DNA from: Branchiostoma belcheri
Lineage: Eukaryota; Chordata; Leptocardii; Amphioxiformes; Branchiostomatidae
Assembly (NCBI RefSeq): GCF_001625305.1
Contig: NW_017802880.1
Location: forward strand, 439,338 to 503,337
DNA: 64,000 nucleotides
Direction of reading: 5' to 3'
Shown: piece by piece, positions 19,668 through 30,427 of the stretch
Layout of the letters: each line of letters starts with the position of its first letter
How positions within the stretch are numbered: position 1 is the first letter of the stretch
The notes under the pieces: generated by a model
The model's input: the letters and a program-made list of their open reading frames with translations, nothing else
What the model was told of the DNA's origin: nothing
Database searches by the model: none
Translations under genes and position numbers: made by a program

Positions 19668-20610
19668 ATAGATTATGTCAAATTATGTACTAATATTGAT
19701 TTCTTTCAATTCCATGGTCCATTAGGGCTAAGTGTACTAATTGATGTATCATAATTACAAATTGTAAAACATAACCTGCACAGCTGTACCAAAAGATTAT
19801 CCAGAGAGTTTTGAATGATCATATAGACCATATTCCTCTCATGTGTTACAGTAACCCTACTGAGGTCAACCATGTAACCTTAACCTTCAAAAAATTGGCA
19901 TGCACATGGAAGAGTTTAACTTAGTTCTTTTGTTCTCAAGCTTGCTGCAAATAACACTCTGAGCTCAAATACAAGTGCTACTCTAGAGTTCAAAAGAAGT
20001 TGGATTCATTCTGAGATGCTTTGATCTTAGATTAAAGACAGCCACAATGAAATTGTTTACTTTGAACTTTTCAGTAGTACCATACAACACACAGTCATGT
20101 TTCTCAGTAGTACAATACATGTTGACAATTAAAAGTTAGCCATATTGCTGTATATATAAGAAACTGTCGTGATAATTCACAATAGATTATGTCAAATTAT
20201 GTCCTAATATTAATTTATTTCAATTCCATGGTCCATTAGGGCTAAGTGTACTAATTGATGTATCATAATTACAAATTGTAAATCGTAACCTGCACAGCTG
20301 TACCAAAAGACTAACCAGAGAGTTTTGAATGATCATATAGACCATATTCCTCTCATGTGTAACCGTACTGAGGTCAACCATGTAACCTTAACCTTCAAAA
20401 AATTGGCATGCACATGGAAGAGTTAGTTCTTTTGTTCTCAAGCTTGCTGCAAATAACACTCTGAGCTCAACGAAATACAAGTGCTACATGTACTCTAGAG
20501 TTCAAATAAGGCGAATTCATTCTCAGACTCTTTAATCTTAGATTAAAGTTAGACAGCCGCAATGAATTTGTTTACTTTGAACATTTGAGTAGTACCATAC
20601 ATGTATCTCT
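19668..20610. repeat. Tandem segmental duplication, period about 516 bp
   Basis: A segment beginning GATTATGTCAAATTATGT at 19670 recurs at 20186 and stays alignable for over 400 bp (TCCATGGTCCATTAGGGCTA, GTTTTGAATGATCATATAGA, GGCATGCACATGGAAGAGTT). Substitutions and small indels separate the copies. No coding sequence. Confidence 0.8.
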
Positions 20611-21619
20611 TAAACTAGTGTCTGGCCACATGTTAAGGCCGACTGTTTATGTGAAGTCGCCCAAACCGCGATTCGGGTAACTCACATTCCTCACATCTGG
20701 TCCACGTGCCATACATTCCTTTCAAACCGCGTCCGATCACAATTCGCTTGAGCTACATTTATTGTTGTTTGATAAAAAATCGCAAGGTAGCGTGCTATTA
20801 ATGTCAGAGGTCAACAACCTGCTTTTTTGCTGATGCCCCCCTCCCAGCGTATCTCGGCCAAATGCCGACGTGGTCCCGCCAGAGGTGGTGAAGCTCGCCC
20901 TAGAACGGACACATTTTTTGACCATTACTGCTCTTTAAGTTGCTGCCACGTAACAGTTGGTATTGCATATAAATAAAGAAATATCACCCCGTAATCCATG
21001 ACCAGGCGAAGTCACATTGAAATCACATTGCGTTCAGAAGCAAATCGCGATTCAGATGGAGCCACTTGAAACGGGCTTCGGGGTAAACCACATGCATATG
21101 TAAAGCGCCTTGGGTGACCTCACATAAACACAGCCTAAGTTGCTGCAAAAGCACTGCACTGTCTATAAAATAAATTGAAGGACACTTGCAGAAGAGATGG
21201 AAATGCCTTGTGCAAGCCTCAAAGGCGTGTACTAGACTTCTTGACTTCATTTTGAGTCAATCATTATTTCACAGGCCTTGTTTGGCCTCAGGAGGTCAGT
21301 AGTCTGCAGCTCTTTGACACTTGGAGCTTTTCCAACATATACAGGTCTGAAATCAAGTCTGGCCACAGATGGGAAAAATGGAGGGCATCCAAGAGGTCAC
21401 ATGCTTAGTGTACAATCAGACTACTAAGTTATACATGGCTTTCTTTCAGAATGGTTGCCAGATGGCAAAAGACTGACTGAAGTTTTTTCTCTTTTGCTGA
21501 CAGAATGGCATGCTAGACTTTTTATCATCTTCATCACAGGCAATTCTTGCACAACGAAACTCTCTCTGCACCTAATTCTCCATTTAGGTCAAGGAATAAG
21601 TCTCTTTTGATGGGCATTT
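20611..21619. other. Intron 8 middle, no recognised feature
   Basis: About 1 kb of intronic DNA with moderately GC-rich patches (about 20640-20900) and no module motif, clean TIR or tRNA-like box that I can support. Confidence 0.35.
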
Positions 21620-22115
21620 TTCCAGGGTTCTTTCAGAGCTTTTTGGCTGTGTTATAGAAAATGTAATAATAGCAGTGTGTTACTATATTTGGGCATGAGT
21701 CATCAGAGTGGCATGCAGAGCAAGCTACCAATAGGCATGCAGCTTTCCTCTATTCTTCTTGCTGATTGGCTGTTGGGATTTGATTGGGTTAACTCAATTA
21801 ACACCTGTACAAAGCCATGCTTTATTGACATTCAAGTGTTTTGGTAGGTACATGTATATCAAGCTTTCCTGCTCCAGCATTGGAATGCGGGGCATAAACG
21901 CTTCTTTTTATCTTAAAAATCAACAGTTTGCATTATGCAATTAAAGATCATAACCAATAATGTAGGGGATAGCTATCCCAACTGTTGTCACTTCATATTA
22001 TAGTAATCAATGTAAAGAATTGTTTTCCCTTGTGTTTCTCCTTCTTTCCCTGCCATGTCGTAAAATGCCATCCACTACATTTTCTCCAAAGCAAATGTCG
22101 GCCTTTCTAGTTTTT
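21620..22115 (+). repeat. Dispersed repeat R, copy without the internal duplication
   Basis: Shares TTTTTGGCTGTGTTATAG, ATAGGCATGCAGCTTTCCTC, TTGCTGATTGGCTGTTGGGA and CTCCAGCATTGGAATGCGGG with 4225-4962 and ends in GTCGGCCTTTCTAGTTTT. Only one copy of the segment that is duplicated in 4225-4962 is present. Confidence 0.65.
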
Positions 22116-22436
22116 TGGTCTGGGTCCAATATGCCAATGAGGCTTCACAAAAGTACAGACTTTGAATTACTGCTCTTAGAAGTCCACCTAGACATATAAT
22201 TGAGAAGACTTTTGGCCCAGTCCATTAGCTTTTAAATTGATTCTGAAGCATTTCTGTCATTGTCAACCTGGAGGCATGCCAGAAGTCCATGGTAGGACCA
22301 TATATTGAAGAATAAATACAATCTAAACCTTGAGTGCTATTATTAATATATAGCAATTGTAAATTGAGGGACAGTCACTTTTTTTTGCAATCAATGTGTT
22401 CCAGACTAGTCTAGTTTTGGTATGTGACCGTTTTTT

Positions 22437-22732
22437 TTTAAACCGAATTTAACATCATTTTTCCCCAACCGGGGGTTAGACGTGCTTGCACCAAGTACAA
22501 GTCTTTTTTTTGAGGCAGGATTTTTACGGCTGGATGCTCTTCCTAACGCCAACCCAAACCCTAGTAGGGCCCAGGAACCCTCTAACTCGGAGGGGGAAAT
22601 GCGTGTTAAGTGCCTTTCCCAAGGGCACAACGTCTGGGTGCTGCCCAGACATGTCTGGGTCCAACCCTGGGGATTGAACCTGGGTCTCCTTGCTTGACTT
22701 GCTCTATCCACTACACCACACAGACGCCACAC
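22437..22732 (-). mobile_element. SINE-A, antisense
   Basis: The tRNA-like head is at the right end, read on the minus strand (B-box GGTTCAATCCCC, A-box near GTGTAGTGGATAGAGCA). The body includes GTGCCCTTGGGAAAGGCACTTA and a CCGTAAAAAT block. A sister copy is at 45495-45787. Confidence 0.7.
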
Positions 22733-23043
22733 TGTGCCGTGCTTGGTAAAAATGGAATTTTGCCAAGCATGACTGTGACATAGAATGTTGGAACAACCGG
22801 TAGTCCATGACTGAATATTATAGGTTAAAGGTAGATAAATGTAGTCCAATAGCCATTTTCAAATGTCACTTTTCAACCCAGTAGCTATAGACCATGACTG
22901 TATATTATAGATTAAAGGTAGGTAAATGTCACAAGTCCTGGATTATAGCCTTTTTCAGGTCAGTGGGCAGTGGGCTGTGTCTAGGGCTCGGTATTGGAAT
23001 GCAGAGCCCATCCCTCTCCTTCCACCATCTTTTACCACCCAAA

Positions 23044-23420
23044 GGCCACACCAATTTAATTTCTTGGTTAGCAGATTCGCCCGCTTCATTTTTTTCTGAT
23101 TTGTAAATAAAAATAAAAGTTCAGAATCAACTGCAAAATGCTCATATTTTGCCCTGAACAGTTGAAAACAGTCCTTTTCATCCTAGTTGTTACAGTTATT
23201 CCATCTTTCAATGCAATCATTATGGTATCATTAAAAGTTCAAATACATTGTTTAAATTTTGAACCAGCCTGGTGTGTTGACTTCATGGCTCCTATCATAC
23301 CATTTTGGGCCATAATAGGATGCCTATATAGGCCTGTTTTTATTTTTATTTTTTTTCGCCCGCCCGCTCCATTATTTTTCTAGAAAAATCCGTTAACCAA
23401 GAAATTAAATTGGTGTGGCC
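23044..23420. mobile_element. MITE, family A, opposite internal orientation
   Basis: The termini match family A. The interior is the reverse complement of the 5762, 15465 and 19113 copies. Flanks are AAA and TAA. Confidence 0.75.
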
Positions 23421-23469
23421 TAACTGACTGAAGTCAGGTACAAATGTACATACATTGTATTTTACATCT

Positions 23470-23569
23470 GGGTGAAGTGAGGTAAGTTGTGAAAAGTGCC
23501 TTTCCCCAGGGGTCTGTCAGTGATTTGAACCCAAATTTCAGTCAACATTACTCTTACATCATCAATTTA
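23470..23569 (-). mobile_element. SINE head fragment
   Basis: GTGAAGTGAGGTAAG, GTGCCTTTCCCCAGGGGT and GATTTGAACCCAAA match the head side of antisense SINEs. It is truncated. Confidence 0.45.
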
Positions 23570-24256
23570 GGCCACAGCAAGTAATTTTCATGGATGACAT
23601 CAGCGCATGCATTCATTTTCGCCTGATTTTGGAAAAAAAGAACAAGAAATTTTGTTGCCTTCTGACGGTCGTCAACATGCCGAAAATGGGGAATATGTCT
23701 GTTACCATGCCGGAAGGTGGATGGCAGATAACTTAATGAAGAGAGGAGACAAGAAAAGGCTCTGATTTTATTAATGTTTTGTTTCTTACTTTGATGCAGT
23801 GATATGTGATGCTGGCTGTGTATATGTGATGTTCCCACTGAATCAAAACCATTTGATGATTGAGTCAAAATTTTAAAATGTAGGAACCTTGTTTTTTTTG
23901 GCCCGCCTTGTTTTCTCTCGCCCGCTCACATTAGATTTGGAGAGCACGTCGGCAGAACGTACTGCGCCTGCGCAGAACCCTGTATTTTCACGATTTTCGG
24001 TGGATTTTTGGTCAACGTTGCATCAGAATTTTGCCTGTTGCATGCAAAGGATATCTTTTCCTACATAAAATTTGGAAACTACAGACGGGATGTTAACCTT
24101 ATATGCACTAGTACGACCCCATATGAGACATTCTGCCGAAGTGCTATGTACAATACATGTACATTATGCGGGTTTCGCGCAGGTGCAGTGCGTTCTGCCG
24201 ACGTGCTGATTTGGAGTCTGCAGAGGATGTCATCCGTAAAATTTACTTGCTGTGGC
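23570..24256. mobile_element. MITE, family E, with a nested insertion
   Basis: Termini GGCCACAGCAAGTAATTTT and the inverse end in TTGCTGTGGCC. TTA flanks both sides. It matches 5144-5566 except for a roughly 266-bp insert at 23943-24208. It ends 23 bp before exon 9. Confidence 0.8.
23943..24208. mobile_element. Nested element with 8-bp duplication ATTTGGAG
   Basis: Inverted termini AGCACGTCGGCAGAACG and CGTTCTGCCGACGTGCT enclose about 230 bp. ATTTGGAG is present at 23935-23942 and 24209-24216. The intact family E copy at 5144-5566 has a single uninterrupted version of this site. An 8-bp duplication suggests a hAT-like MITE. A relic with CAGCATGTCAGCAGAACGTA lies near 37036. Confidence 0.75.
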
Positions 24257-24279
24257 CTTATCATCCCCATCTTTTCCAG

Positions 24280-24470
24280 ACAAAGTTGATCTCCATCTCA
24301 AGCCGCACGAGGGGTTCAGGTTCTGGAGTGAGGATGTGGTGGACCTGGGGCAGTTCGCCCCGTTCACCATGAAGGCAGAACTTCAGTTTGGCAGCGCACT
24401 GCAAGGAGCAAACTTCTCCACTGCTGGCAGCCCACACTTCACCTACAAGTTCTACATATCTCATGATGAG
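24280..24470 (+). CDS. Exon 9: first part of module M4
   Basis: Acceptor CATCTTTTCCAG and donor GTGAGTCG bound 191 bp, phase 1 in and phase 0 out. It encodes D-K-V-D-L-H-L-K-P, the strand F-T-M-K-A-E-L-Q-F, an N-F-S sequon, and F-T-Y-K-F-Y-I-S-H-D-E, the F-Y-L-S-x-D strand of this module. The upstream intron is 5.2 kb of repeats. Confidence 0.9.
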
Positions 24471-24479
24471 GTGAGTCGC

Positions 24480-25075
24480 GAATTTTGGTTGGAAGATAGC
24501 TCTTGGGGTAGGGAAGAAGTGACATGAGTTTGGGTCCCCTAGCAGCTCGTTTTGGAACTGCAGGAGCGTTTGTTGAAAAATCCTTGAAGAAGGATAACTC
24601 AAGAACTGGTTGACGTATGTTTTACAGTCAAACCTCGCCAGTTATAGTTTTATTTTGTGTACTGTATGTAACGTTGACAGGACTGCAAAAAATAGTTTTT
24701 TTACCTTCGCCAAGAAGGTTATGTTTTCAGTGTAGCATTTGTCCGTTTGTCTTTTAACAGCATAACTAAAAAAACCTAGTATGCATTGTCATGAAACTTG
24801 GTAGGTGGGTAGGTCTTGATGAGACCTAAAAATTATTTAAATCTAAAAATTTGATTTTGGGCCCCCTGGCGGCTTTTGCTGGTACTGCAGTAGAACTTCC
24901 GGTTTTGATATCCTGCAATCTGGACATGCTAGGGTCACAAATTTTGGTTGGTAGATAGCTCTTGGGGTAGGGAAGAAGTGACGTGCGTTTGGGTCCCCTA
25001 GCGGCTTGTTCTGGAACTGCAGGAGCGTTTGTTGAAAAATCCTTGAAGAAGGATAACTCAAGAACTGGTTGATGG
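24480..25075. repeat. Pair of 136-bp direct repeats, period about 458 bp
   Basis: 24480-24615 and 24938-25075 share AATTTTGGTTGG, AGATAGCTCTTGGGGTAGGG, GCAGGAGCGTTTGTTGAAAA and AAGGATAACTCAAGAACTGG. They belong to a longer dispersed repeat with a TACCTTCGCCAAGAAGGTTA word between them. Confidence 0.65.
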
Positions 25076-25115
25076 ATTGTATTGTTTTTTGGTATGAAGG
25101 TAGCTTAAGTGATGC

Positions 25116-25400
25116 TTCACATAATCAGATGACAATTATGCAAATCAGGAACTACTTTGCATAATTAATGAGGAAATTCTATAAATCTGCTTCATTCGAT
25201 AATAGGACTATGAAACACTTGTGACATGTAATTGAGAATGAGAGAAACATCCGAGGATATAGATTATATGAATGAAGGCCTTAATTTGCATATTAATTAA
25301 TGGGAAATTGCTATAATTTCATAGTTGTAATTGCTGGGAATTTCATATTTGCCACGTTTGGAAGTTAAGTGAAGGTGAACAGAAATGAAGATAATTATTT
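25116..25400. repeat. Dispersed AT-rich repeat, same family as 1-400
   Basis: TTTGCATAATTAATGAGGAAA, GAGAATGAGAGAAACATCC and GGGAATTTCATA occur in the order seen at the start of the window. Confidence 0.45.
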
Positions 25401-25589
25401 CAAATTATGACCAACATTACTGGAGAATATGATCACTGATGTAATCCATGCAAATGAGTCTCTCATTTGTGAAATCAATGATTAATCCTTTTTTCTAGGC
25501 CTAAGTATAAACTGTACATACCTAAAGTTGAACTGAAGCAGACAATATTTAAAATTACCTGCAGCATGCAAGTTTCACCTGCACTTAGT

Positions 25590-25914
25590 CTATACATGTA
25601 ATTTCATTGCTACAGGACAGACAACACTTGAGCTCCTGTTCTGTATAACAGGAGCTTTCTGACTAATTTCCATTCTCTTGTTTTGACTTGTCTGACTTTT
25701 GTTCCTTTTTCGACTTCCAAAAATTTGTCTTCACTTTATTTGCATATCAATCAATAGTTGTGCTTATAAACCTGCATTTCCCCTCTGGTCTCTCAGTCAC
25801 TGACGAAAGCTAGTGGATACTAGCTGAAACGTCTGACGTTTTCAAAATCATATCCAGTTGCTTGAGTAACTGTTTTTTGGCATATCGTATTACCTGGATG
25901 TCTAACCTTCATCG
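25590..25914 (+). mobile_element. Penelope-like terminal repeat with hammerhead-like core
   Basis: It contains a CTCCTGTTCTGTATAACAGGAG hairpin (arms CTCCTGTT/AACAGGAG), then CTGACGA at 25800, the 7-bp stem AGCTAGT/ACTAGCT with GGAT loop, and GAAAC. It is closely similar to 33020-33300, which directly follows a Penelope-like C-terminal coding relic. Confidence 0.6.
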
Positions 25915-26029
25915 ACGTGATGTAGTTATAGTTTATCAAAAATTGTTAAACAGAAACATTACTGAAAAGTAAGTTTTGAAAATTTATTTGATGTGTTTTA
26001 ACTTCAATAATTCTTGATATGTTGCCCAG

Positions 26030-26147
26030 GTTCTAGACCCGTTGGTAGACAAAGAGGTTCCTTACAACATGAGCTACCTTCAGCGGGATGAGATAGCCAA
26101 GGAGATCATGACCTCTCCTACTGAATTTAAACTCACCGATCCAGTAG
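26030..26147 (+). CDS. Exon 10: middle of module M4
   Basis: Acceptor GATATGTTGCCCAG and donor GTGAGTAC bound 118 bp, phase 0 in and phase 1 out. It encodes V-L-D-P-L-V-D-K-E, M-S-Y-L-Q-R-D and F-K-L-T-D-P-V. It follows the F-Y-I-S-H-D-E strand of exon 9 and supplies the linker and next strand. Confidence 0.85.
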
Positions 26148-26174
26148 GTGAGTACACAGCTGTATATTTCTTAT

Positions 26175-26421
26175 TATATCATACCCGGGCCGCGATAACG
26201 GGTTCCGGACCAGGCCAGTCCGGAACCCATTATCGAACGCTTCCATGGCTTCCATAAAACGATTCGAACGCGTTTCGCCCTAACCGCGCGTGCTCCTTTC
26301 GAAAATTCGAATACAGAATCCGGACGTTGGAATTGATGTTGTTGCATTTTAGGGTTCAGTGGCACCAACTTTTGGCTCATCTTGCATTGAAAGGCGTGTT
26401 TTCTTGGGTGGGTATGACATA
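26175..26421. mobile_element. Hairpin-rich element W (TATCATACCC termini)
   Basis: Inverted termini TATCATACCC and GGGTATGACATA enclose a strong hairpin GGGTTCCGGACC/GTCCGGAACCC. It shares GTTTCGCCC, TCGAAAATTCG and GGCGTGTTTTCTTGGGTGGG with 59512-59879 in inverse order. It starts 27 bp after the exon 10 donor. Confidence 0.6.
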
Positions 26422-26839
26422 AATAAAATACAACACGGTGTATTCCGCATCACCCTCGGTCCCGGCTGGTTATAATAAGCTAGTTTATCCCTCTAACTTT
26501 CAAACTATTCTTGTCCAGACCATTCTTCATTACTATATTTAGTCATGTTCAGATCTGTTTTGTTTATGTCTCAGAGATCTATTGAATCAACTTTGACACG
26601 TAACCAAAGGCAATATCACACTTCAATTCCATTCCTATAAAAAACTGTTCAAAGAAATTTAAAAAAAAAACTGTTCCATTCTTTTGACAGATTCATAAAC
26701 ACACGACAAAAGTTCAGATACACTGGGAAGCTTTAGAGACGTATTCTGTCTCTTCTTCAACCCGATTAAGATCTCGTCTTGGAGTTCTCTTGTCATGTTA
26801 ACTTGTGATAATCTGTTCCATTCTGTTGTTCTCTTGTAG

Positions 26840-26980
26840 GGTTGCTGATTCCGGTGCATGGTTTTGTGGAGTACTGTGGTGATGTGTACATTGGTGTGCT
26901 CTTGACGAGCGACCTTGAATCAAACACAGACAGTGCTAACAACTATGGGATCAACAAAGTGTTCCTCAGATGCCCCAGAG
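26840..26980 (+). CDS. Exon 11: C-terminal part of module M4
   Basis: Acceptor TTCTCTTGTAG and donor GTAGGCCT bound 141 bp, phase 1 on both sides. It encodes the Cys strand F-V-E-Y-C-G-D-V-Y-I-G-V-L-L, the turn S-A-N-N-Y-G-I (equivalent to E-N-N-x-A) and the terminal F-L-R-C-P-R. Confidence 0.9.
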
Positions 26981-27058
26981 GTAGGCCTGACTTTTATAAT
27001 TTTTTTATTACTTCTGGGTACAGAAGGATTGTTTTGGGTGGCTGTTTTTCTGGACTGA

Positions 27059-27435
27059 GGCCACACCAATTTAATTTCTTGGTTAACGGATTCGCCCGCC
27101 CCATTTTTTTCTGATTTGCAAAAAAAAACCAAAAAAAAATTCAGAATCAACTGCAAAATGCTCTATTTTGCCCTAAACAGTTGAAAACAGTCCTTTTCTT
27201 CCTAGTTGTTACAGTTATTACATCTTTCCATGCAATGGTATCATTTAAAGTTCAAAATTCATTGTTAAAATTTTGAACCAGCCTGGTGTGTTGACTCCAT
27301 CATTGGGTCCTATCGTTCCATTTTGGGCCATAATAGGATGCCTAGGCCTGTTTTTATTTATTTTTTTTTTTCGCCCGCCCGCTCCATTATTTTTCTAGAA
27401 AAATCCGTGAACCAAGAAATTAAATTGATGTGGCC
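27059..27435. mobile_element. MITE, family A, TGA duplication
   Basis: Inverse GGCCACACC/GATGTGGCC termini with TGA on both sides. Same internal orientation as the copy at 23044. Confidence 0.8.
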
Positions 27436-27439
27436 TGAG

Positions 27440-27909
27440 CATGCGTGTGTGTTTGTGGATCGGGTAAGAATTGATAGGCACAATGGAGGCTCAGGCCAGG
27501 AGCCAGCAAGAATTAGAGGTTGACATGGGGGAATTCAGGAAGCCAAAGATAGCATGAAGTACTTTGAAGAATTCTGAAATTTCTGTTGTCTTTTTATTTC
27601 TACCACACGTCATGTATTTTTCTTGTGCCAATCCCTCTCTTCAATGAATTTAGCATGATTGTACAAAATAGAGTATAATTATTCAACAAAACAACATGAG
27701 AGACCAAAATATCAGCATGGCATAATGCCTCTGACCGTTTACAGCTTAGAGGTACATATCCAATCTTTTGTCACAAACTTCTCTGTTATATAGCAGATCA
27801 TAATGACCCCCAGTGGGGGTCTTCACGCTTTGTTGAAAATCGAAAATTCTCAACATGAATTCCAAAGATAATGAAAGATTTATCTTTTTTTTATTCTTTT
27901 TTTTTTCAG
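27440..27909. other. End of intron 11, no recognised feature
   Basis: AT-rich intron ending in a long T-rich tract (27885-27909) that serves as the polypyrimidine tract of exon 12. No repeat match found by eye. Confidence 0.4.
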
Positions 27910-28064
27910 ACGTCCTAAAGATTTCAGACTTGGCCATCAGCATGCCACAGGCCAAGCTGTGGTCAGACGTCCCAGTCAGGATGACCATGCAGGTAGCAGT
28001 GACCAACACTGGACAGAGGACCATTCCACAGGCAGAGGAGGGACAGCAGAACTTCCACTTCAAG
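27910..28064 (+). CDS. Exon 12: first part of module M5
   Basis: Acceptor TTTTTTTTTCAG and donor GTTTGTTA bound 155 bp, phase 1 in and phase 0 out. It encodes D-V-L-K-I-S-D-L-A-I, the strand V-R-M-T-M-Q-V-A-V-T-N-T-G-Q (the clearest V-T-N-T-G of the set) and G-Q-Q-N-F-H-F-K. This is the canonical module opening, with an intron exactly before F-Y-L-S. Confidence 0.92.
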
Positions 28065-28223
28065 GTTTGTTAACCATTTTTTTATTTGAAAAAAGATATA
28101 ACATTAAATTTGTTATTATTCATTCTTCAACATCATTGCATGTTTCTTTGCGTAGCTACAGGAAAGAAATACAATGTAGCTATAGGAATGACAATTACTC
28201 AAGATGTACAAATGTACATGTAA

Positions 28224-28718
28224 AGCCTTGGTCACAACCTGCGGTGCGTGCTTTTTGTCTGTACGTTTTATTGGGAGGCCACGTCTGCTACAGGAAGGAG
28301 TGGCGTCGACGCATGTCACTTGCACGGTTGCGCAAGGTGTAAGAGTGTGGTCTGCACGCCAAGTCTGGCCGTGAGCGGTTGCGTGCATCATTCCTTGCGT
28401 AAGTGGTAAGTGAGTTGTACGTATACGTGCTTACAACGTACGATCTCTGTGCAATTGCAACTTTACCGTAAGGAGGCCGTACTCATACATGCTTCTTACG
28501 TACGGTACGTACGGGGCACGTACGGATGGTGAATCCGCAGACCGCACGTAGAAAAAGATTTATATGCACTTAAAGTTCTACGGTGTGTCTGCGTGCTCCC
28601 AAATCCGTAGGATTCCGTACGGGGGCGGTACTCACCACGCACGGATGCCCTACGTTTGCCCACGTTTTTGCACGTAGACAGCACGCAGATGCACGTACGG
28701 CGAGTTGTGACCGAGGCT
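28224..28718. mobile_element. MITE, family G, TAA duplication
   Basis: Termini AGCCTTGGTCACAACC and GTTGTGACCGAGGCT, TAA on both sides (28221-28223, 28719-28721). The interior is inverted relative to 17027 and 29048. Confidence 0.85.
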
Positions 28719-29047
28719 TAATGGACTTTCAGGACTTATAAGCCAGTCCAGCTGTCAGTTAAATAAATTTGTATCTGTCAGGAACCACAAGCTAATCTGA
28801 CTAGACTAGTGGGACTGCCAATTGTAGTTCTTCCTTCAGGAAATACATGTACCTGGAAATTTGCATCAAATCATGAAAATTTGAGTCCTCATATACATGT
28901 ATAAGAGTTCTTGGCCTAATACTCTCGTTATTCTTTGTAGTTTGCCCATATATTATCGACAATGAAGTTTCCTTTGGTAATTGATTGGAGATGACTTTTA
29001 CAGAACCTGTCTGATATACCTACCCACCCACCCACCTAGTCCCTTTA

Positions 29048-29549
29048 AGCCTTGGTCACTACCTGCCGTACGTGCATCTGCGTGCTGTCTACGTGCAAAA
29101 ACGTGGGCAAATGTAGGGAATCCGTGCGTGGTGAGTACCGCCTCCGTACGGAATCCTACGGATTTTGGAGCACGCAGACACGTCGTAGAACTTTAAGTGC
29201 ATGTAAAACTTTTTCTACGTGCGGTCTGCGGATTCACCACCCGTGCGTGCGAGTACGGGCAACGTACGTGCTGTACAGAAGAAGCACGTCCTTGCCGTAA
29301 AGTTGCAATCGCACAGAGATCATACGTTGTAAGCACGTACAACTCACTTACCACTTGCGCAACGAACGATGCACGCAACCGCTCACGGCCAGACGTGGCA
29401 TGCAGACCACACCCTTACACCTTGCACAACTGTGCAAGTGACGTGCTTCGACGCCACTCCTTCCCCACGTTTTCAGAAAAAATGTAGCAGACGTAGCCTA
29501 AAAAAAACGTACAAACAAAAAGCATGTACGGCGGGTTGTGACCAAGGCT
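29048..29549. mobile_element. MITE, family G, TTA duplication
   Basis: Termini AGCCTTGGTCACTACC and GGTTGTGACCAAGGCT with TTA on both sides (29045-29047, 29550-29552). With 28224-28718 it forms an inverted pair 330 bp apart inside intron 12. It ends 85 bp before exon 13. Confidence 0.85.
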
Positions 29550-29634
29550 TTACTGACCAGGTCATTGGGGGGACAAGGAGGAGTTTTTTGCTGCAGCTAT
29601 CAGCTGTCTGACAAATTTTCCCACAATCCTCCAG

Positions 29635-29843
29635 TTCTACCTGTCCAATGACAGCAGCCTGAGCGAGGATGACATTGAGATGCCCTTGTTCCTGATGTAC
29701 TCCTCCTCCGACCTTCAAGAGATGAGGAAAGTGCTGCTGCCCCAGCAGAAGGCTCACATCAAGCAGACCACCATGTACTTCACTCTGCCTCAGGACAACT
29801 GTGGCAGGAGGAGTAAACTTCTCGTCCATGTGTCACCAGCCAG
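29635..29843 (+). CDS. Exon 13: middle of module M5
   Basis: Acceptor CACAATCCTCCAG and donor GTCGGGGA bound 209 bp, phase 0 in and phase 2 out. It opens directly with F-Y-L-S-N-D-S-S-L-S-E-D-D, the module hallmark, with an N-D-S sequon. It ends with the Cys strand N-C-G-R-R-S-K-L-L-V-H-V. The donor (AG|GTCGGG) is weak at +3 to +5, but the phase and the exon 14 join (split Arg codon) support it. Confidence 0.87.
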
Positions 29844-29920
29844 GTCGGGGAGTTTTAAAATTATAGTAAAACGTTAAACTTAACATAACGTACAAATGTA
29901 ACATGTCAAATTGAGGGCAC

Positions 29921-30175
29921 TAGAGGTGGAAATAAAACACTAGACATGAATTAAGCTGTTTATTAATGTAGTTTGGACAGGAACCGTTTACAAGTCAGTA
30001 AAATTGTTTCTTTTTGATCACTCAGGCCTCAAAAGTTTAGAAGCATGGATGTTCAGGGTTCCAACTGTGCATGCATGAGGTGAAGTCACATGACTTGTAA
30101 ACAGTTCTTGTCCAAACTACATTAATTTTTAATAAACAGCTTAATTCATGTCTAGTGTTTTATTTCCACCTCAAG
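29921..30175. repeat. Inverted repeat, arms about 85 bp
   Basis: The left arm (GAGGTGGAAATAAAACACTAG through GGACAGGAACCGTTTACAAG) and the right arm (30090-30175) are near-perfect reverse complements, separated by about 85 bp. It would form a long hairpin in the transcript. Possibly an inverted-repeat element. Confidence 0.7.
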
Positions 30176-30337
30176 TTTTGTTTGAGTTTACCACAAGTAC
30201 AAGTATACAAGTGGAAGGGAGGACAAAACAGGTACATTGACACCTTTACAAGTTGTCCTCCCAACACTATATACATTGTACAATGCCATTTAACAGGTAC
30301 AAGTTCATCATTTTTCCTATTTTCCTGTGCTGACTAG

Positions 30338-30408
30338 GTTGGACTTTGTGGACCAGTTTCCCGCAAATGACATGGCAGTGCACAGCCTGACTGTGGAGTG
30401 CTCACACG
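30338..30408 (+). CDS. Exon 14: C-terminal end of module M5
   Basis: Acceptor CTGTGCTGACTAG and donor GTACAGTT bound 71 bp, phase 2 in and phase 1 out. It encodes L-D-F-V-D-Q-F, N-D-M-A-V (N-N turn equivalent) and L-T-V-E-C-S-H, the terminal Cys. Confidence 0.85.
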
Positions 30409-30427
30409 GTACAGTTATCAAATCTAC

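Noticed and set aside
22406-22849. 147-residue minus-strand frame with tRNA-like flanks, as if a gene
   Set aside because: It spans an antisense SINE-A copy and flanking intron. The SINE boxes explain the sequence.
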